Shown: piece after piece, positions 18,763 through 28,576 of the stretch | Layout: each line of letters opens with the position of its first letter | Position numbering within the stretch: position 1 is the stretch's first letter | Assembly (NCBI GenBank): GCA_017621815.1 | Contig: JAGASK010000043.1 | Location: 62,001 to 126,000, forward strand | DNA length: 64,000 bases | Direction of reading: 5' to 3' | From: Lachnospiraceae bacterium | Lineage (GTDB): Bacteria; Bacillota; Clostridia; Lachnospirales; Lachnospiraceae | Program-made: the position numbers and the translations under genes | The notes under the pieces: model-generated | Databases searched by the model: none | What the model was told of the DNA's origin: nothing | What the model saw: the letters and a program-made list of their open reading frames with translations, nothing else

Positions 18763-19542
18763 ATGAAAATTAGTGAATTCATGGATTTGAAAAAGCTTCA
18801 GGATATTCAGGATCAGTTTTCTGATGCTACCGGGCTTGCAGCCATTGCAGTGGATGCAGATGGAAAATACATAACAGAAGGAAGTAACTTTACGGACTTT
18901 TGTATGAAGTATACAAGAAACAGCACTGAAGGCGCAAGGAGATGTGTGAAGTGTGATACGGAATGCAAAGGAACTTATTACTGTCATGCAGGGCTTATGG
19001 ATTTTGCGGCCGATATTATTGTAGAGGGAGAAAAGGTAGGCGCGATTATCGGAGGACAGGTATTGCCCATGGAACCGGATGAGCAGAAATTCAGGGAGAT
19101 TGCAAAGGAGCTCTCCATAGACCCTGATGATTATGTGGAAGCGCTTAGGAAAGTACCTGTCCGGTCTGAAAAATCTATTCGCGCAGCAGCAGATATGCTT
19201 GCCAATGTCATGAATCAGGTAGTAAATCTGGAATATATGAAGTACTGGAACAGCAAAAGACTCAATATATTTGATGAGGAACTGGAAGCAGCCACTCATA
19301 CAGTGGATGTAATTAACAGGAAGACCAAAGAGTTGGAGAGCATTGCATCCAAACAAAATATACTGGCGCTGAATGCTTCCATTGAATCGGCAAGAGCCGG
19401 TGTTGCCGGTGCAGGATTTGCAGTAGTAGCCAAGCAGATGGGAGAACTGGCAAGCCAGTCAGCCGGTATTCATCGTGAAATCAGTGATGCCGCAAAGCAG
19501 ATTAAAGAATCAGTAACAAAGATGAATCATAAAAAAAGTTAA
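18763..19542 (+). CDS. Soluble PocR-domain chemoreceptor, compact signalling domain
   Basis: Cytoplasmic sensor of 259 residues with no membrane segment. Residues 8-165 match the PocR ligand-binding domain, with its cysteine cluster ([24 protein letters not shown]) and IIGGQVLP. The C-terminal 70 residues are a short MCP hairpin with tip [21 protein letters not shown]. Most MCP coiled-coil length and any methylation helices are missing, yet the CheA/CheW contact tip is kept. PocR domains sense small organic compounds such as diols. The SD AAGGGG sets the start. A strong terminator follows. Confidence 0.88.
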   Translation: MKISEFMDLKKLQDIQDQFSDATGLAAIAVDADGKYITEGSNFTDFCMKYTRNSTEGARRCVKCDTECKGTYYCHAGLMDFAADIIVEGEKVGAIIGGQVLPMEPDEQKFREIAKELSIDPDDYVEALRKVPVRSEKSIRAAADMLANVMNQVVNLEYMKYWNSKRLNIFDEELEAATHTVDVINRKTKELESIASKQNILALNASIESARAGVAGAGFAVVAKQMGELASQSAGIHREISDAAKQIKESVTKMNHKKS

Positions 19543-19550
19543 AAACAAAG

Positions 19551-19586
19551 CCCCGTCACAGCCGTTGTGACGGGGTTATTTATTTA
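19551..19586 (+). terminator. Intrinsic terminator after the PocR chemoreceptor gene
   Basis: CCCCGTCACA (19551-19560) pairs perfectly with TGTGACGGGG (19566-19575), followed by TTATTTATTT. It may also serve the converging - strand gene. Confidence 0.92.
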
Positions 19587-19606
19587 TGACAATAGAAATT
19601 CTGTGA
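19587..19606. repeat. Half copy of the palindromic element
   Basis: TGACAATAGAAATTCTGTGA matches the left arm of the 40-bp repeats. The right arm is lost. Confidence 0.45.
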
Positions 19607-19615
19607 ACATGCTTA

Positions 19616-20056
19616 TTAATGCTCAGCTTCTGATTCTACAATAATAATATCGGAAATTCCCTTTTTAGCCTGTTCAATTACAGCATAGGACAATTTTTTA
19701 AAATTGCCGCCGGAGCTGCTGGCACCGCTGACAGCATCCACATCTTCGGAATTCTGAACTTCGATAAGCTGGGCAACATAATTTCTGGTATATTCATTAG
19801 GATAAGTACCGGAAATGGCAGCCATGTTTTTCATATAGGCATTGTCCCAGGCTTTGATGTAACCGCTGGGGTCTTTGGCGTTAAATTCTGCATAAACAAT
19901 GGTATCATTTTTCACCATGATACATAAGTATTCTTTCCATCCATGGGAAAAATCTGACATTTCTGCGGTATAAAATCCATCCTTCATTGAGTTTGAGCCG
20001 CAGCCGCCTAAAAGGAAAGTAAATAAGATAAGAACAAAGCAAATATATTTTTTCAT
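19616..20056 (-). CDS. FMN-binding-domain lipoprotein
   Basis: Small lipoprotein of 146 residues with lipobox LLGGC near residue 19, so tethered outside the membrane. The rest resembles the FMN-binding domain of NqrC/RnfG and related redox lipoproteins. DAVSGASSSG near residues 107-116 matches the D-x-x-(S/T)-G-A-(S/T)-x-(S/T) signature where ApbE attaches FMN to the last Thr/Ser. The SD GGGAGG fits this start. It lies 15 bp downstream of a dCache chemoreceptor gene on the same strand, so the two are probably cotranscribed. Confidence 0.78.
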   Translation of the reverse strand: MKKYICFVLILFTFLLGGCGSNSMKDGFYTAEMSDFSHGWKEYLCIMVKNDTIVYAEFNAKDPSGYIKAWDNAYMKNMAAISGTYPNEYTRNYVAQLIEVQNSEDVDAVSGASSSGGNFKKLSYAVIEQAKKGISDIIIVESEAEH

Positions 20057-20071
20057 CAGTAAATCCTCCCG

Positions 20072-22036
20072 CTATACGTTTTCTTTCATTTTCACCTGTG
20101 AAACATAATCCTTCAGGTTTTCGGATTGAGCCAGAGAACCGGCTGCCATCTTATCGGTTTCTTCAGCCAGGCTTCTGTTTGCATCAGCAATGTTTTTCAG
20201 GGATTCCAGCTGATTATTAACACATTCCACAGCGGTGGTCTGTTCCCTGACGGTGTCGGAAAGCGTTCTGGAGATTTCATTGTATTGTTCCGTAACCTTC
20301 TGGATTTCCCGGAAGGCCTGGGCTGTCTGATTAGCGGTTTCCAGTCCCTTTTGGATAATATCGGCAGAGTGGCTGATGATGTCGCCTGTCTGTCTTAAGG
20401 CATTTGTGGTCTGACCGGACAGCTGTCCGATTTCTGCGGCAACAACTGCAAAACCGCGGCCTGCTTCTCCTGCCCTGGCTGCCTCGATAGAAGCGTTTAA
20501 GGAAAGAAGATTTGTCTGGTCGGAAATATCTTCAATCATCTGGCTGATTTGTGAAATTTCTTCAACAGCAGAGTGAATGTCTGACATAGTGGTAAGCATA
20601 CTTTGCATATAGCTGTCACCTAAAGCAGTTTTTTCATTGGCATTAATGGAACAGCTTTCAATCTGCAGTGCATTTGTTCTGGTCTGTTCGATGGAAGAAG
20701 TGATGGCGTTCATACTCTCTTCCAGCTGTTTCAATAAGACAGCCTGATTCAAAGAACCGTCATGAAGCTTATTGGCATAATCGGAAACCTCTATAGAATT
20801 TTTGTTTACTTCCGAAGAAGAGAGATTCATCTGCATCATAGTGCGGTTTAAAGAATCTGTAATACCCGCCAGTGAATCCCGGATAGAAGTGAAATCGCCA
20901 TGGAAGTTGTCAGGAATTTCAATGGTGTAGTCTCCTTTTGATAAAGCGCCGAGACTTACCTGGATATCCTGTATGTAGTTGTTTAAGCTTTCGATTGTTT
21001 TTGATAAAGCCCGGGTAAGAATATCTGTTTCATCGTTGTTATGTGATATGACTACTTCCTCAGTCAGATTTCCTTCAGCCAGCTTTTGCAGACGTCCCGT
21101 TGCAGCGGAAAGAGAAGCCCCGATTTTCTGGGAAACAGGTACGATAACAGCGCCTGCAGCAGAAAGAAGCAGCAGGGCAAATAATGTGGACAGTACAATA
21201 GAAAGTAATACTGACGACATAAATTCCCTTTGAGGAGCATGGATGAGCAGCGCCCAGTTGGTTCCGGGAATCGGAGCATATCCTGCATAGTTTTTAGTAT
21301 GGTTCATGGTTATTAAAGCGGAGCCGGTCTGGTAAGAAAGTATTTTATCGAAAATTTCCGTATTTTTTGAGGAAGCATATAAATCATAAATGTTTTTACC
21401 GTCTATTACATTTTGAAGATTGCGGTCACCGATAATTAAACCGCTTTTGTTTAAAATGCAGGCACTTCCTGTGTCTCCCAGAATAAGCATGCTTAAGACA
21501 TCATTTAAAAGGTCATATTTATAGCTTCCGATTAAGTATCCGGTCAGCTCATCACCTGACTTTAAGGGAACGCCTACGCACAGCTGCAGTAAGTCATTAT
21601 CATAATAGGGTTCGCCGATAACAATATTCCCGGTCTGTGTTAAATCGGAAAAATATCCGGTATCTGCAATAGAAGCGGGTGCAACATCATCCCCGTAAAG
21701 TTTTTGTCCGGAGGTATCATAAGCAGACAGCCATACAAATTCGATTTCAAGCTTGACAGCATCCAGCCTTGCCAGTTTATCGGAGTCTGAGGAAGCTGCG
21801 TCGGTAAGAATCCGGTCGGAAGAAAGATTATACATACGTTCCGTAAGAAGATGAAGATTGGAACTGATGCCCTGTGATGCGATACGTGCCGTAATCTGCA
21901 TATTGTCAAGTAAAACCGTATTGGTGGAGCGGATGCTGCCTGCAGACATGATTGTGACAATAAGTATTGCAGCTAAAACAGATACTGTCATTACATAAAA
22001 AATAATTTTCTGCTTTAAATTATGTAGTTTTATCAT
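20072..22036 (-). CDS. Methyl-accepting chemotaxis protein with double Cache sensor
   Basis: Chemoreceptor of 654 residues. ATG 22036 has SD GGAGAAAT at the right distance; an upstream extension lacks one. TM1 is about residues 9-31, followed by an extracellular dCache-type domain to about 275 ([26 protein letters not shown]). TM2 lies at about 280-302, then HAMP and a full MCP signalling domain with tip [20 protein letters not shown] near residue 525. A -10-like TATAAT on this strand (22143-22148) may be its promoter. The FMN-binding lipoprotein gene follows, a hint of redox or electron-acceptor sensing. Confidence 0.9.
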   Translation of the reverse strand: MIKLHNLKQKIIFYVMTVSVLAAILIVTIMSAGSIRSTNTVLLDNMQITARIASQGISSNLHLLTERMYNLSSDRILTDAASSDSDKLARLDAVKLEIEFVWLSAYDTSGQKLYGDDVAPASIADTGYFSDLTQTGNIVIGEPYYDNDLLQLCVGVPLKSGDELTGYLIGSYKYDLLNDVLSMLILGDTGSACILNKSGLIIGDRNLQNVIDGKNIYDLYASSKNTEIFDKILSYQTGSALITMNHTKNYAGYAPIPGTNWALLIHAPQREFMSSVLLSIVLSTLFALLLLSAAGAVIVPVSQKIGASLSAATGRLQKLAEGNLTEEVVISHNNDETDILTRALSKTIESLNNYIQDIQVSLGALSKGDYTIEIPDNFHGDFTSIRDSLAGITDSLNRTMMQMNLSSSEVNKNSIEVSDYANKLHDGSLNQAVLLKQLEESMNAITSSIEQTRTNALQIESCSINANEKTALGDSYMQSMLTTMSDIHSAVEEISQISQMIEDISDQTNLLSLNASIEAARAGEAGRGFAVVAAEIGQLSGQTTNALRQTGDIISHSADIIQKGLETANQTAQAFREIQKVTEQYNEISRTLSDTVREQTTAVECVNNQLESLKNIADANRSLAEETDKMAAGSLAQSENLKDYVSQVKMKENV

Positions 22037-22294
22037 GGGTATTTCTCCTTCAAAAACGCATATTTTTGATTCCTGCGGCAACGGACCGGCGTATGTGTCC
22101 GCATATCCCTTTGGCGGCTGCCGCAACAATAAAGTGCATGTTATTATATCATAATAAGAAAATTTTTCCTAGACCGTATATTTTATCTGTTTACCAAATA
22201 AAATCTTCTTGCCGATGGAACATGGATAAGGTAAAATCAAAAGGCAGAGCTTTGTACAGGCTTTTTCAGGAATTACATGGAAATGAGGAAAACA

Positions 22295-23635
22295 ATGGAT
22301 TTATTTGAATATATGAGAACCTCCAATATGGAAAAGGAATCTCCCCTGGCTGCAAGACTGCGTCCCACTACCTTAGATGAGGTGGTAGGACAGCAGCATA
22401 TAATCGGAAAGGACAAGCTGTTATATCGCGCCATCAAGGCTGACAAGCTCAGTTCCATTATTTTTTACGGCCCTCCGGGTACCGGAAAAACTACACTGGC
22501 CAAGGTGATAGCCCATACTACCAGTGCCGAATTCACCCAGATTAACGCTACCGTGGCGGGTAAAAAGGACATGGAAGAGGTAGTGAAGACTGCCAAAGAT
22601 ACCCTGGGAATGTATGGGAAAAAGACAATTTTGTTTATTGATGAAATTCACCGTTTTAATAAGGGACAGCAGGATTATCTGCTGCCGTTCGTGGAGGACG
22701 GAACTATTATCCTGATTGGCGCTACTACGGAAAATCCTTATTTTGAGGTAAACAGCGCGTTGATTTCCCGCTCCATTATATTTGAACTGAAACCTCTTGA
22801 CAGGGAGGATATCAAAACACTGATAAACAGGGCGGTTTATGATAAGGAAAAGGGAATGGGCGCATATGATGCGGTAATAGATGAAGAAGCCCTTGACTTT
22901 CTTGCGGATATTGCGGGCGGAGATGCAAGGCACGCTTTAAATGCTGTGGAACTTGGCATTATGACTACGGAAAGAAGCGGTGACGGCAAGATACATATTA
23001 CTTTATCCGTAGCCCAGGAATGTATTCAGAAACGTGCTGTCCGTTATGATAAAACAGGAGACAATCATTACGATACAATATCTGCTTTTATCAAAAGCAT
23101 GAGAGGTTCTGACCCGGATGCGGCGGTTTATTATCTTGCGAGAATGCTGTATGCAGGGGAAAGCGTTACCTTTGTGGCAAGGCGCATTATGATTTGTGCC
23201 GCAGAGGACGTGGGAATTGCAGACCCCCAGGCTCTTCAGGTAGCGGTAAATGCTTCCCTGGCAGTGGAGAGAGTGGGAATGCCGGAAGCGCAGATAATAT
23301 TGTCGGAGGCTGCCATGTATGTGGCATGCGCACCTAAAAGCAACGCCTGCGTAAAGGCCATAGGAGAAGCGATGGAGACAGTGGAAGCAACGGGAAATCT
23401 TCCCATACCCACCCATTTGCAGGATGCCCATTATAAGGGCGCAGCCAAACTGGGACATGGAACGGGTTATTTATATGCTCATGATTATCCGAATAATTAT
23501 GTAAACCAACAGTATCTGCCTTATGAGCTGAACGGAAAAGAATTTTATCATCCTTCAGGCAACGGATATGAGGTGAAGGTAAAGGAGCATATGAAGAAGA
23601 TTAAAGAAGAAGCAAAAGGAAAAAAGAGCACATGA
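22295..23635 (+). CDS. rarA: Replication-associated recombination protein A (AAA+ ATPase)
   Basis: Cytoplasmic AAA+ ATPase of the RarA/MgsA/WRNIP1 family that acts at stalled forks. ATG 22295 gives the typical N-terminus MDLFEYMR and has GAGG upstream; an ATG at 22277 is less likely. Walker A is GPPGTGKTT and Walker B is LFIDEIH, followed by sensor GATTENP. The C-terminal tetramerisation part is present (ARMLYAGESVTFVARRIMI, NYVNQQYLPYEL). At 446 residues it is full length. Its stop overlaps the next start by 4 bp (ATGA). Confidence 0.95.
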   Translation: MDLFEYMRTSNMEKESPLAARLRPTTLDEVVGQQHIIGKDKLLYRAIKADKLSSIIFYGPPGTGKTTLAKVIAHTTSAEFTQINATVAGKKDMEEVVKTAKDTLGMYGKKTILFIDEIHRFNKGQQDYLLPFVEDGTIILIGATTENPYFEVNSALISRSIIFELKPLDREDIKTLINRAVYDKEKGMGAYDAVIDEEALDFLADIAGGDARHALNAVELGIMTTERSGDGKIHITLSVAQECIQKRAVRYDKTGDNHYDTISAFIKSMRGSDPDAAVYYLARMLYAGESVTFVARRIMICAAEDVGIADPQALQVAVNASLAVERVGMPEAQIILSEAAMYVACAPKSNACVKAIGEAMETVEATGNLPIPTHLQDAHYKGAAKLGHGTGYLYAHDYPNNYVNQQYLPYELNGKEFYHPSGNGYEVKVKEHMKKIKEEAKGKKST

Positions 23636-25518
23636 ATTCAGATACCGGAAAAAGAAAAAAAACAGCCGGCAAAAGAAAAGCAATTAACAGAAGACCAATC
23701 AATAGAAAAAAAGCGGATAAGAAGAACTTTAAGAAACTGATAGCAGCGCTGTGTGCAGTTTTGGCGGTCAGTGTTATCATCGCAGCAGTTCTGATTTATC
23801 TTTTAGTGATTCGGGAGCAGAGTGCAGATACCCCGGCAGAAGAAATTGAACTGCCGGTGATAACCGAAAGCGAAAAGGAAAGTGAAATACCGGAAAATCT
23901 GGGAACGGATGTTGTAGAGCACATTATTACGGCGGGAAATGCAGTGGATGAAGCTTATAAAAGCAGGCCGGAAAGCCACGAGCTTACGGATGAAAATGCT
24001 GCGGATTTCGCTGCTGTGGAAAGCTGTGAAATAGAAGCGGGTACAGGAAAAATTGCAGTTACAATAACAGGAGACGGAATTCCTGCAAGCGATGATAAAT
24101 ATTATTATCTGTTTGCGCTGAATACTTATGACAGCGGTATTACAGCGGAAAGTGAAGCGATTGCAAAGGAATACAAGGATAATACCACGAAGATGACCGT
24201 TGCCTTAAATTATAACCGTTCTAACAGCAGATTGTATAAAAAATTTGTTGCCGCGATAAAAATTGACGGTAAGTTTGTGCAGGTCAGTGCCCCTGAATAT
24301 ATCACCAATCCTGAGGTGATTGCGAAATATGGAAGTGTTTACCAGCAGCCCTCCTCCAAGAAGGGACTGCTTGTTGACCCCAATAAACTCCGGGGAAATG
24401 AACTGGATGACCTTGGAGTAAAGCAGGCGGCATATAATATTCCCATTGCCAGACTTTTAGGGCCTACAACCAGCAGCGCTTATCCCACAATTAATTATAC
24501 ATATAATGGAAAAACCTATACCTTCAACGGTCAGGTGGTGGCGGAGTATGATTTGGTATTCAGTACGCTGACCTCCAAGGGAATTTGTACCACAGCCATA
24601 CTTTTAAATAATTATTCTTCCTCTTATCCCCAGCTGATTCATCCTGATGCAAGAAGCGGAAGCACAGCGCCGTATTATATGTTTAACGGTGCGGAAGAAT
24701 CCGGAGTGGAATATATGGCGGCTGTGGGCACATTTCTGGCAGAGCGGTATTCTGACAGCAGGCACGGAAGGGTTTCCAACTGGGTCATTGCCAATGAAAT
24801 CAATGCCAGAAAAGAATGGAATTATATGGCGAAGACAGATATAGAAACTTATGTGGAGGAATATGCCAAAGCATTCAGGGTCTTTTATACTGCGATAAAG
24901 AGCGTCAGCAGCAGTGCCAGAGTCTACATTTCCATAGACCAGCAGTGGGACAGGAATTTGAAGAACAATCCGAATTATGACGGCAGGGATATTGTGGATG
25001 TATTTAACAGAAATATTGCTTCGAAAGGGAATATTGACTGGGGACTGGCCCAGCATCCTTACAATGTGCCTTTGACAGAAGCCAGAATCTGGAAATCCTC
25101 CAAATACGTGACGCACAGTGTGGATACTTCCATGATTACCATGGCAAATATTGAAGTGCTTACCAATTATATGGAGCAGGAGCAGCTTTTGAATCCGCAG
25201 GGGGAAGTAAGAAGCATTCTTTTAAGTGAACAGGGCTATACCTCTCAGGCAGGGGAAGCAGTGCAGGCGGCAGCCTTTGCCTATGCGTATTACCGGGCAG
25301 AAGCAAATCCCCATATAGACGGCTTTCTGCTGAACCGTGAAACAGATGCGCCGGAGGAAGTGAGCCAGGGACTGTCCTTTGGGCTGAATCATGCAGGAGG
25401 CGGCCATAAGCAGATTTATAATGTATTTAAATACATAGATACCGCCCAGCATGCGGAGTATACCGAATTTGCCAAGAGTATAATCGGAATTTCCGGCTGG
25501 AGTGAAATTATGTATTAA
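23632..25518 (+). CDS. Membrane-anchored DUF5722-like glycosidase-fold protein
   Basis: Protein of 628 residues with a very basic N-terminus (about 35 residues) and a single anchor at about 37-62, so probably outside the membrane. Residues 80-210 look like a beta-sandwich. Residues 235-625 look like a TIM barrel of the DUF5722 kind. NEINARKEWNY (Glu near 387) and LLSEQGY (Glu near 533) sit where clan A glycosidases keep their acid/base and nucleophile. This is a comparison by eye, and activity is not established. It is coupled to rarA by a 4-bp overlap, though a functional link is not obvious. Confidence 0.7.
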   Translation: MNSDTGKRKKTAGKRKAINRRPINRKKADKKNFKKLIAALCAVLAVSVIIAAVLIYLLVIREQSADTPAEEIELPVITESEKESEIPENLGTDVVEHIITAGNAVDEAYKSRPESHELTDENAADFAAVESCEIEAGTGKIAVTITGDGIPASDDKYYYLFALNTYDSGITAESEAIAKEYKDNTTKMTVALNYNRSNSRLYKKFVAAIKIDGKFVQVSAPEYITNPEVIAKYGSVYQQPSSKKGLLVDPNKLRGNELDDLGVKQAAYNIPIARLLGPTTSSAYPTINYTYNGKTYTFNGQVVAEYDLVFSTLTSKGICTTAILLNNYSSSYPQLIHPDARSGSTAPYYMFNGAEESGVEYMAAVGTFLAERYSDSRHGRVSNWVIANEINARKEWNYMAKTDIETYVEEYAKAFRVFYTAIKSVSSSARVYISIDQQWDRNLKNNPNYDGRDIVDVFNRNIASKGNIDWGLAQHPYNVPLTEARIWKSSKYVTHSVDTSMITMANIEVLTNYMEQEQLLNPQGEVRSILLSEQGYTSQAGEAVQAAAFAYAYYRAEANPHIDGFLLNRETDAPEEVSQGLSFGLNHAGGGHKQIYNVFKYIDTAQHAEYTEFAKSIIGISGWSEIMY

Positions 25519-25530
25519 GAAAAGACAGCA

Positions 25531-25578
25531 AAAAAGAACTCCTTTCCATTCTGAGTAAATGGACAGGAGTTCTTTCCT
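25531..25578 (+). terminator. Terminator between convergent genes
   Basis: AAAAAGAACTCCT (25531-25543) pairs with AGGAGTTCTTT (25565-25575). It has A on one side and T on the other, so it could work on both strands. Confidence 0.8.
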
Positions 25579-25585
25579 TCGGCTG

Positions 25586-25622
25586 GACAATAGAAAGCAG
25601 GCTTTGTGTGCTTTCCGGTGTC
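25586..25622. repeat. Degenerate copy of the palindromic element
   Basis: GACAATAGAAAGCA (25586-25599) faces TGCTTTCCGGTGTC (25609-25622). They pair except for a 3-base block. It lies in the convergent gap. Confidence 0.5.
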
Positions 25623-25627
25623 ATGAA

Positions 25628-26140
25628 CTAAAATAATTGCCCCACAAGATATTGATAAATTTCCTGGTTTTTCTTCTGCCAGTTGTCACAGATGGATGCG
25701 GCTGTTTCTTCTAAGGGAACCGAAAGGGTGATATCAATTAAGTTAATTCCCTTATCCTTGGCAACAAGGTGGGCTTCATATTCTCCTGAGGTGGATTTAT
25801 AATAATCTGCCAGAATGGAGGTTTCATTTCTGAGCACCATCTCGTTATCCCTCAGGTAATCATCAATTTCCGTTTTAATAGTGCTGCTGATTTGATTTCC
25901 GAAAAACTCAAGAGTCTGTGCACCGTCTCCGGTAAGAATCAGCTGGGTCCTGTTTCGGATAGTTTCTGCACTTACAAGTCCGGCATCAATTAATTCTCCG
26001 ATTACCTGCTGCAGGGTAAGAAAATTCGTATATTCCCGTTCCAGGATAAAATCACTTATCTGGGTTCTGGTTAAGGGAAAATCCACCCTGTTTAACATAT
26101 ATAGTACAATTAATTTATAGAGTGTCAGTGGGTCCTGCAT
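25628..26140 (-). CDS. DUF4364 family protein
   Basis: 170-residue cytoplasmic protein typical of Clostridia. ATG 26140 is chosen for its AAGGATGG upstream. The N-terminal 75 residues look like a winged helix (TLYKLIVLYMLNRVDFPLT, QISDFILE, QQVIGELIDAGLV, a wing of RNRTQLILTGDG), so it may bind DNA. The C-terminal half is an alpha-beta part of unknown role. Its start overlaps the end of the radical SAM gene by 26 bp, so it is the last gene of a malic enzyme/radical SAM/DUF4364 run. Confidence 0.85.
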   Translation of the reverse strand: MQDPLTLYKLIVLYMLNRVDFPLTRTQISDFILEREYTNFLTLQQVIGELIDAGLVSAETIRNRTQLILTGDGAQTLEFFGNQISSTIKTEIDDYLRDNEMVLRNETSILADYYKSTSGEYEAHLVAKDKGINLIDITLSVPLEETAASICDNWQKKNQEIYQYLVGQLF

Positions 26141-27137
26141 GATAAACCATCCTTTCTTCATTATAAAGTCTTCCCTGAAAAGTCCCCTGTTCTTTCATTG
26201 TCCGGTGAAGTGCATTGAGGACGCCGCGTTTGTCGCCGCTCCATAAGGGAGCAATCAATAAAGATTTTGGGGCATCGCCTGTTACTCTGTGGAGAATCAT
26301 GTCGGGTCTCAAATGTTCAATGCAGCTTATCAGCAAATCAAGATAAGCTTCTTTGTCAGGGAATGCGCAGATTTTTTGTGGATTTTCAAAGTACAATTCC
26401 GCAAGGTCAGTGTCTTTTAAAATATGGAGAAGCTGAAGCTTAATTCCCCATACGGGAAGTCTGTTTAAATAGGATATGGCAGAAAGGGTATCTGCCTTTG
26501 TTTCTCCCGGAAGTCCCAAAATCAAATGGACAATGACAGGAAGGGAGAGGTCATGTAAAGCATCAAGGGCAGCTTCAAAGCAGGATAAAGAGTATCCGCG
26601 GCGTATAAAAACAGCGCTCTGTTCCCTGATGGTCTGCAGTCCCAGTTCGAGCCAGATGAACTTGTGAGGATAGTCCTCTTTCAGCTTTTTTAATAATGCC
26701 AGAACCTCTTCCGGCAGACAGTCGGGTCTTGTGGCAATGGAAATACCGGCAACGGAATCATCCTCTAAAGCAACACGGTAAATGGCTTCCAGGTAGGAAA
26801 CAGGGCCGTAAGTATTCGTATATGCCTGAAAATAAGCGATGAATTTTGCCCCGGCGGTTTTGTACGCAAGTCTGCGCCTGCCGGAAAGAAAAGCAGCCCT
26901 GAATTCCTCCGGTGAGGAAAGCGGGGCTGCAAAATCACCGCTTCCGCCTTTGCTGCAAAAGATGCACCCTCTTGTATCCAGGCGTCCGTCTCTGTTAGGA
27001 CAGGTAAGACCTGCGTTTAAAGCAACCTTATATATTTTTTCTCCGTAAGTATTTTTTAAATAAGCATCAAGTGAATAATAAGGCTTTCCATGCCAAAGAG
27101 CAGAAGGAAAGGATGCTGTCTGTTCCTTATTTTTCAT
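26115..27137 (-). CDS. TIGR01212-type radical SAM protein (YhcC-like)
   Basis: Radical SAM enzyme of 340 residues. ATG 27137 has GGAG 6 bases upstream. The cluster-binding cysteines are in LTCPNRDG and GCIFCSKGGSGDF, the spacing peculiar to this family rather than plain CxxxCxxC. A GLQTI-type motif (LELGLQTI) and GLPGET follow. Homologues are widespread and poorly characterised, with roles in RNA or stress suggested. It lies 25 bp downstream of the malic enzyme gene. Confidence 0.88.
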   Translation of the reverse strand: MKNKEQTASFPSALWHGKPYYSLDAYLKNTYGEKIYKVALNAGLTCPNRDGRLDTRGCIFCSKGGSGDFAAPLSSPEEFRAAFLSGRRRLAYKTAGAKFIAYFQAYTNTYGPVSYLEAIYRVALEDDSVAGISIATRPDCLPEEVLALLKKLKEDYPHKFIWLELGLQTIREQSAVFIRRGYSLSCFEAALDALHDLSLPVIVHLILGLPGETKADTLSAISYLNRLPVWGIKLQLLHILKDTDLAELYFENPQKICAFPDKEAYLDLLISCIEHLRPDMILHRVTGDAPKSLLIAPLWSGDKRGVLNALHRTMKEQGTFQGRLYNEERMVYHAGPTDTL

Positions 27138-27162
27138 AATAAACTCCGGATAAAAGGGGATA

Positions 27163-28317
27163 TTAGCGGACAATATGCGATTTAACCGCTTCGGCAACCA
27201 CTTCGGCAACCCTGGGATTAAAAGCCTCCGGCATAATATTGTCTTCGTTTAATTCCTCATCAGGAACAAGAGAAGCAATGGCATTTGCCGCAGCCAGCTT
27301 CATTTCTTCCGTAATCTGTGTGGCGCGTCCTTCTAAAGCGCCCTTAAAAATACCGGGGAAAGCAACTACATTATTTACCTGGTTGGGGAAGTCGCTTCTG
27401 CCTGTTCCCACAACTCTTGCGCCTGCTGCTTTGGCAATATCAGGCATAATTTCCGGTACGGGATTGGCCATGGCAAATAAAATAGCATCTTTATTCATAG
27501 AGGAAACCATTTCAGCGCTTACGATTCCCGGGGCGGAAACGCCTATGAAGATGTCGGCACCCTTTAAAGCATCGGCTAAAGTACCTGTTTCATTATTTGG
27601 GTTGGTAACTTCGGTCATTTTTTTCTGCATCCAGTTAAGTCCTTCAGTATCTTTTGATACAATGCCAACCTTGTCACACATAACAATATTGGGAAATCCA
27701 TAGGTGAGAAGAAGCTTTGTAATGGCCACTCCGGCGCTTCCTGCACCATTTACCACTACCTTGCAGTCTTCCTTCTTTTTGCCTACAACCTTAAGGCCGT
27801 TAATGATGCCTGCAAGCACTACAATAGCAGTACCGTGCTGGTCGTCGTGGAATACGGGAATGTCCAGGATTTCTTTTAAACGTTCTTCAATTTCAAAGCA
27901 TCTGGGAGCGCTGATATCTTCAAGATTAATTCCGCCAAATCCCGGAGCTAAATAAGTGACAGCCTTAATAATTTCTTCTGTATCCTGCGTATCAAGGCAG
28001 ATGGGAACTGCGTTGACACCGCCGAATTCCTTGAACAGTACAGCCTTTCCTTCCATAACCGGCATAGCGGCATAGGGACCGATATTTCCAAGACCGAGCA
28101 CTGCACTGCCGTCTGAAACTACGGCTACAGTATTAGCTTTCATGGTATAGGTATAAGCGGCTTCCTTATCCTGAGCAATGACCTTACAGGGCTCTGCGAC
28201 GCCGGGAGTATACGCAATGGATAAATCTTCTCTTGACTTTACGGGTGATTTGGCAACGGTTTCTATTTTGCCGTTCCATTCTTTATGAAGCATAAGCGCT
28301 TTTTCATTTGTTGTCAT
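27163..28317 (-). CDS. NAD(P)-dependent malic enzyme
   Basis: Oxidative decarboxylation of malate to pyruvate and CO2, cytoplasmic. ATG 28317 (384 aa) has GAGGAG upstream; five extra codons from 28332 lack one. The N-terminal domain has SIAYTPGVAEPC and the catalytic Lys region MKANTVAVVSDGSAVLG. Metal ligands are in GGINLEDISAPRCFEIE and FHDDQHGTA. The Rossmann motif is VVNGAGSAGVA. The length fits the short bacterial class. A promoter with a palindromic operator-like site lies upstream. Confidence 0.95.
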   Translation of the reverse strand: MTTNEKALMLHKEWNGKIETVAKSPVKSREDLSIAYTPGVAEPCKVIAQDKEAAYTYTMKANTVAVVSDGSAVLGLGNIGPYAAMPVMEGKAVLFKEFGGVNAVPICLDTQDTEEIIKAVTYLAPGFGGINLEDISAPRCFEIEERLKEILDIPVFHDDQHGTAIVVLAGIINGLKVVGKKKEDCKVVVNGAGSAGVAITKLLLTYGFPNIVMCDKVGIVSKDTEGLNWMQKKMTEVTNPNNETGTLADALKGADIFIGVSAPGIVSAEMVSSMNKDAILFAMANPVPEIMPDIAKAAGARVVGTGRSDFPNQVNNVVAFPGIFKGALEGRATQITEEMKLAAANAIASLVPDEELNEDNIMPEAFNPRVAEVVAEAVKSHIVR

Positions 28318-28419
28318 GTGTCGTCTCCTCATATTTTCTTATTTTGCAGAACTGTGCTTTCCATTTACGGCAGCAGGTTGCAGCACCTGTTGTATGCGGT
28401 CTGTTCTGCCAACAGTAAT

Positions 28420-28448
28420 ATTTTATAATAATTGCATGATGCATGCAA
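28420..28448 (-). promoter_or_regulatory. Malic enzyme promoter with overlapping palindrome
   Basis: On the - strand, TTGCAT (28448-28443) and TAAAAT (28425-28420) are 17 bases apart. The -35 sits inside the perfect palindrome TTGCATG-ATG-CATGCAA (28432-28448), a likely operator. Confidence 0.6.
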
Positions 28449-28483
28449 GTAAAAAGAAAGGGCAGAATAAATAGTAAAAGCTC

Positions 28484-28512
28484 TTTACACTTATATTATT
28501 ATGTGCTATCAT
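28484..28512 (+). promoter_or_regulatory. Promoter of the degV-family gene
   Basis: TTTACA (28484-28489) and TATCAT (28507-28512) are separated by 17 bases. The start codon lies 65 bases downstream with SD GGAGG. Confidence 0.55.
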
Positions 28513-28576
28513 ATGTAGTAATGAAAACTACGTTAAACGTCTTCGTAAAATAAATGAAATGGTTTTGGAGGTTCTT

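Noticed and set aside
21190-21202. ACAATAGAAAG inside the dCache chemoreceptor gene
   Set aside because: Only the arm core is present, in coding sequence, with no paired arm.
28333-28576. Riboswitch upstream of the malic enzyme or degV genes
   Set aside because: No known aptamer pattern; two ordinary promoters account for the region.
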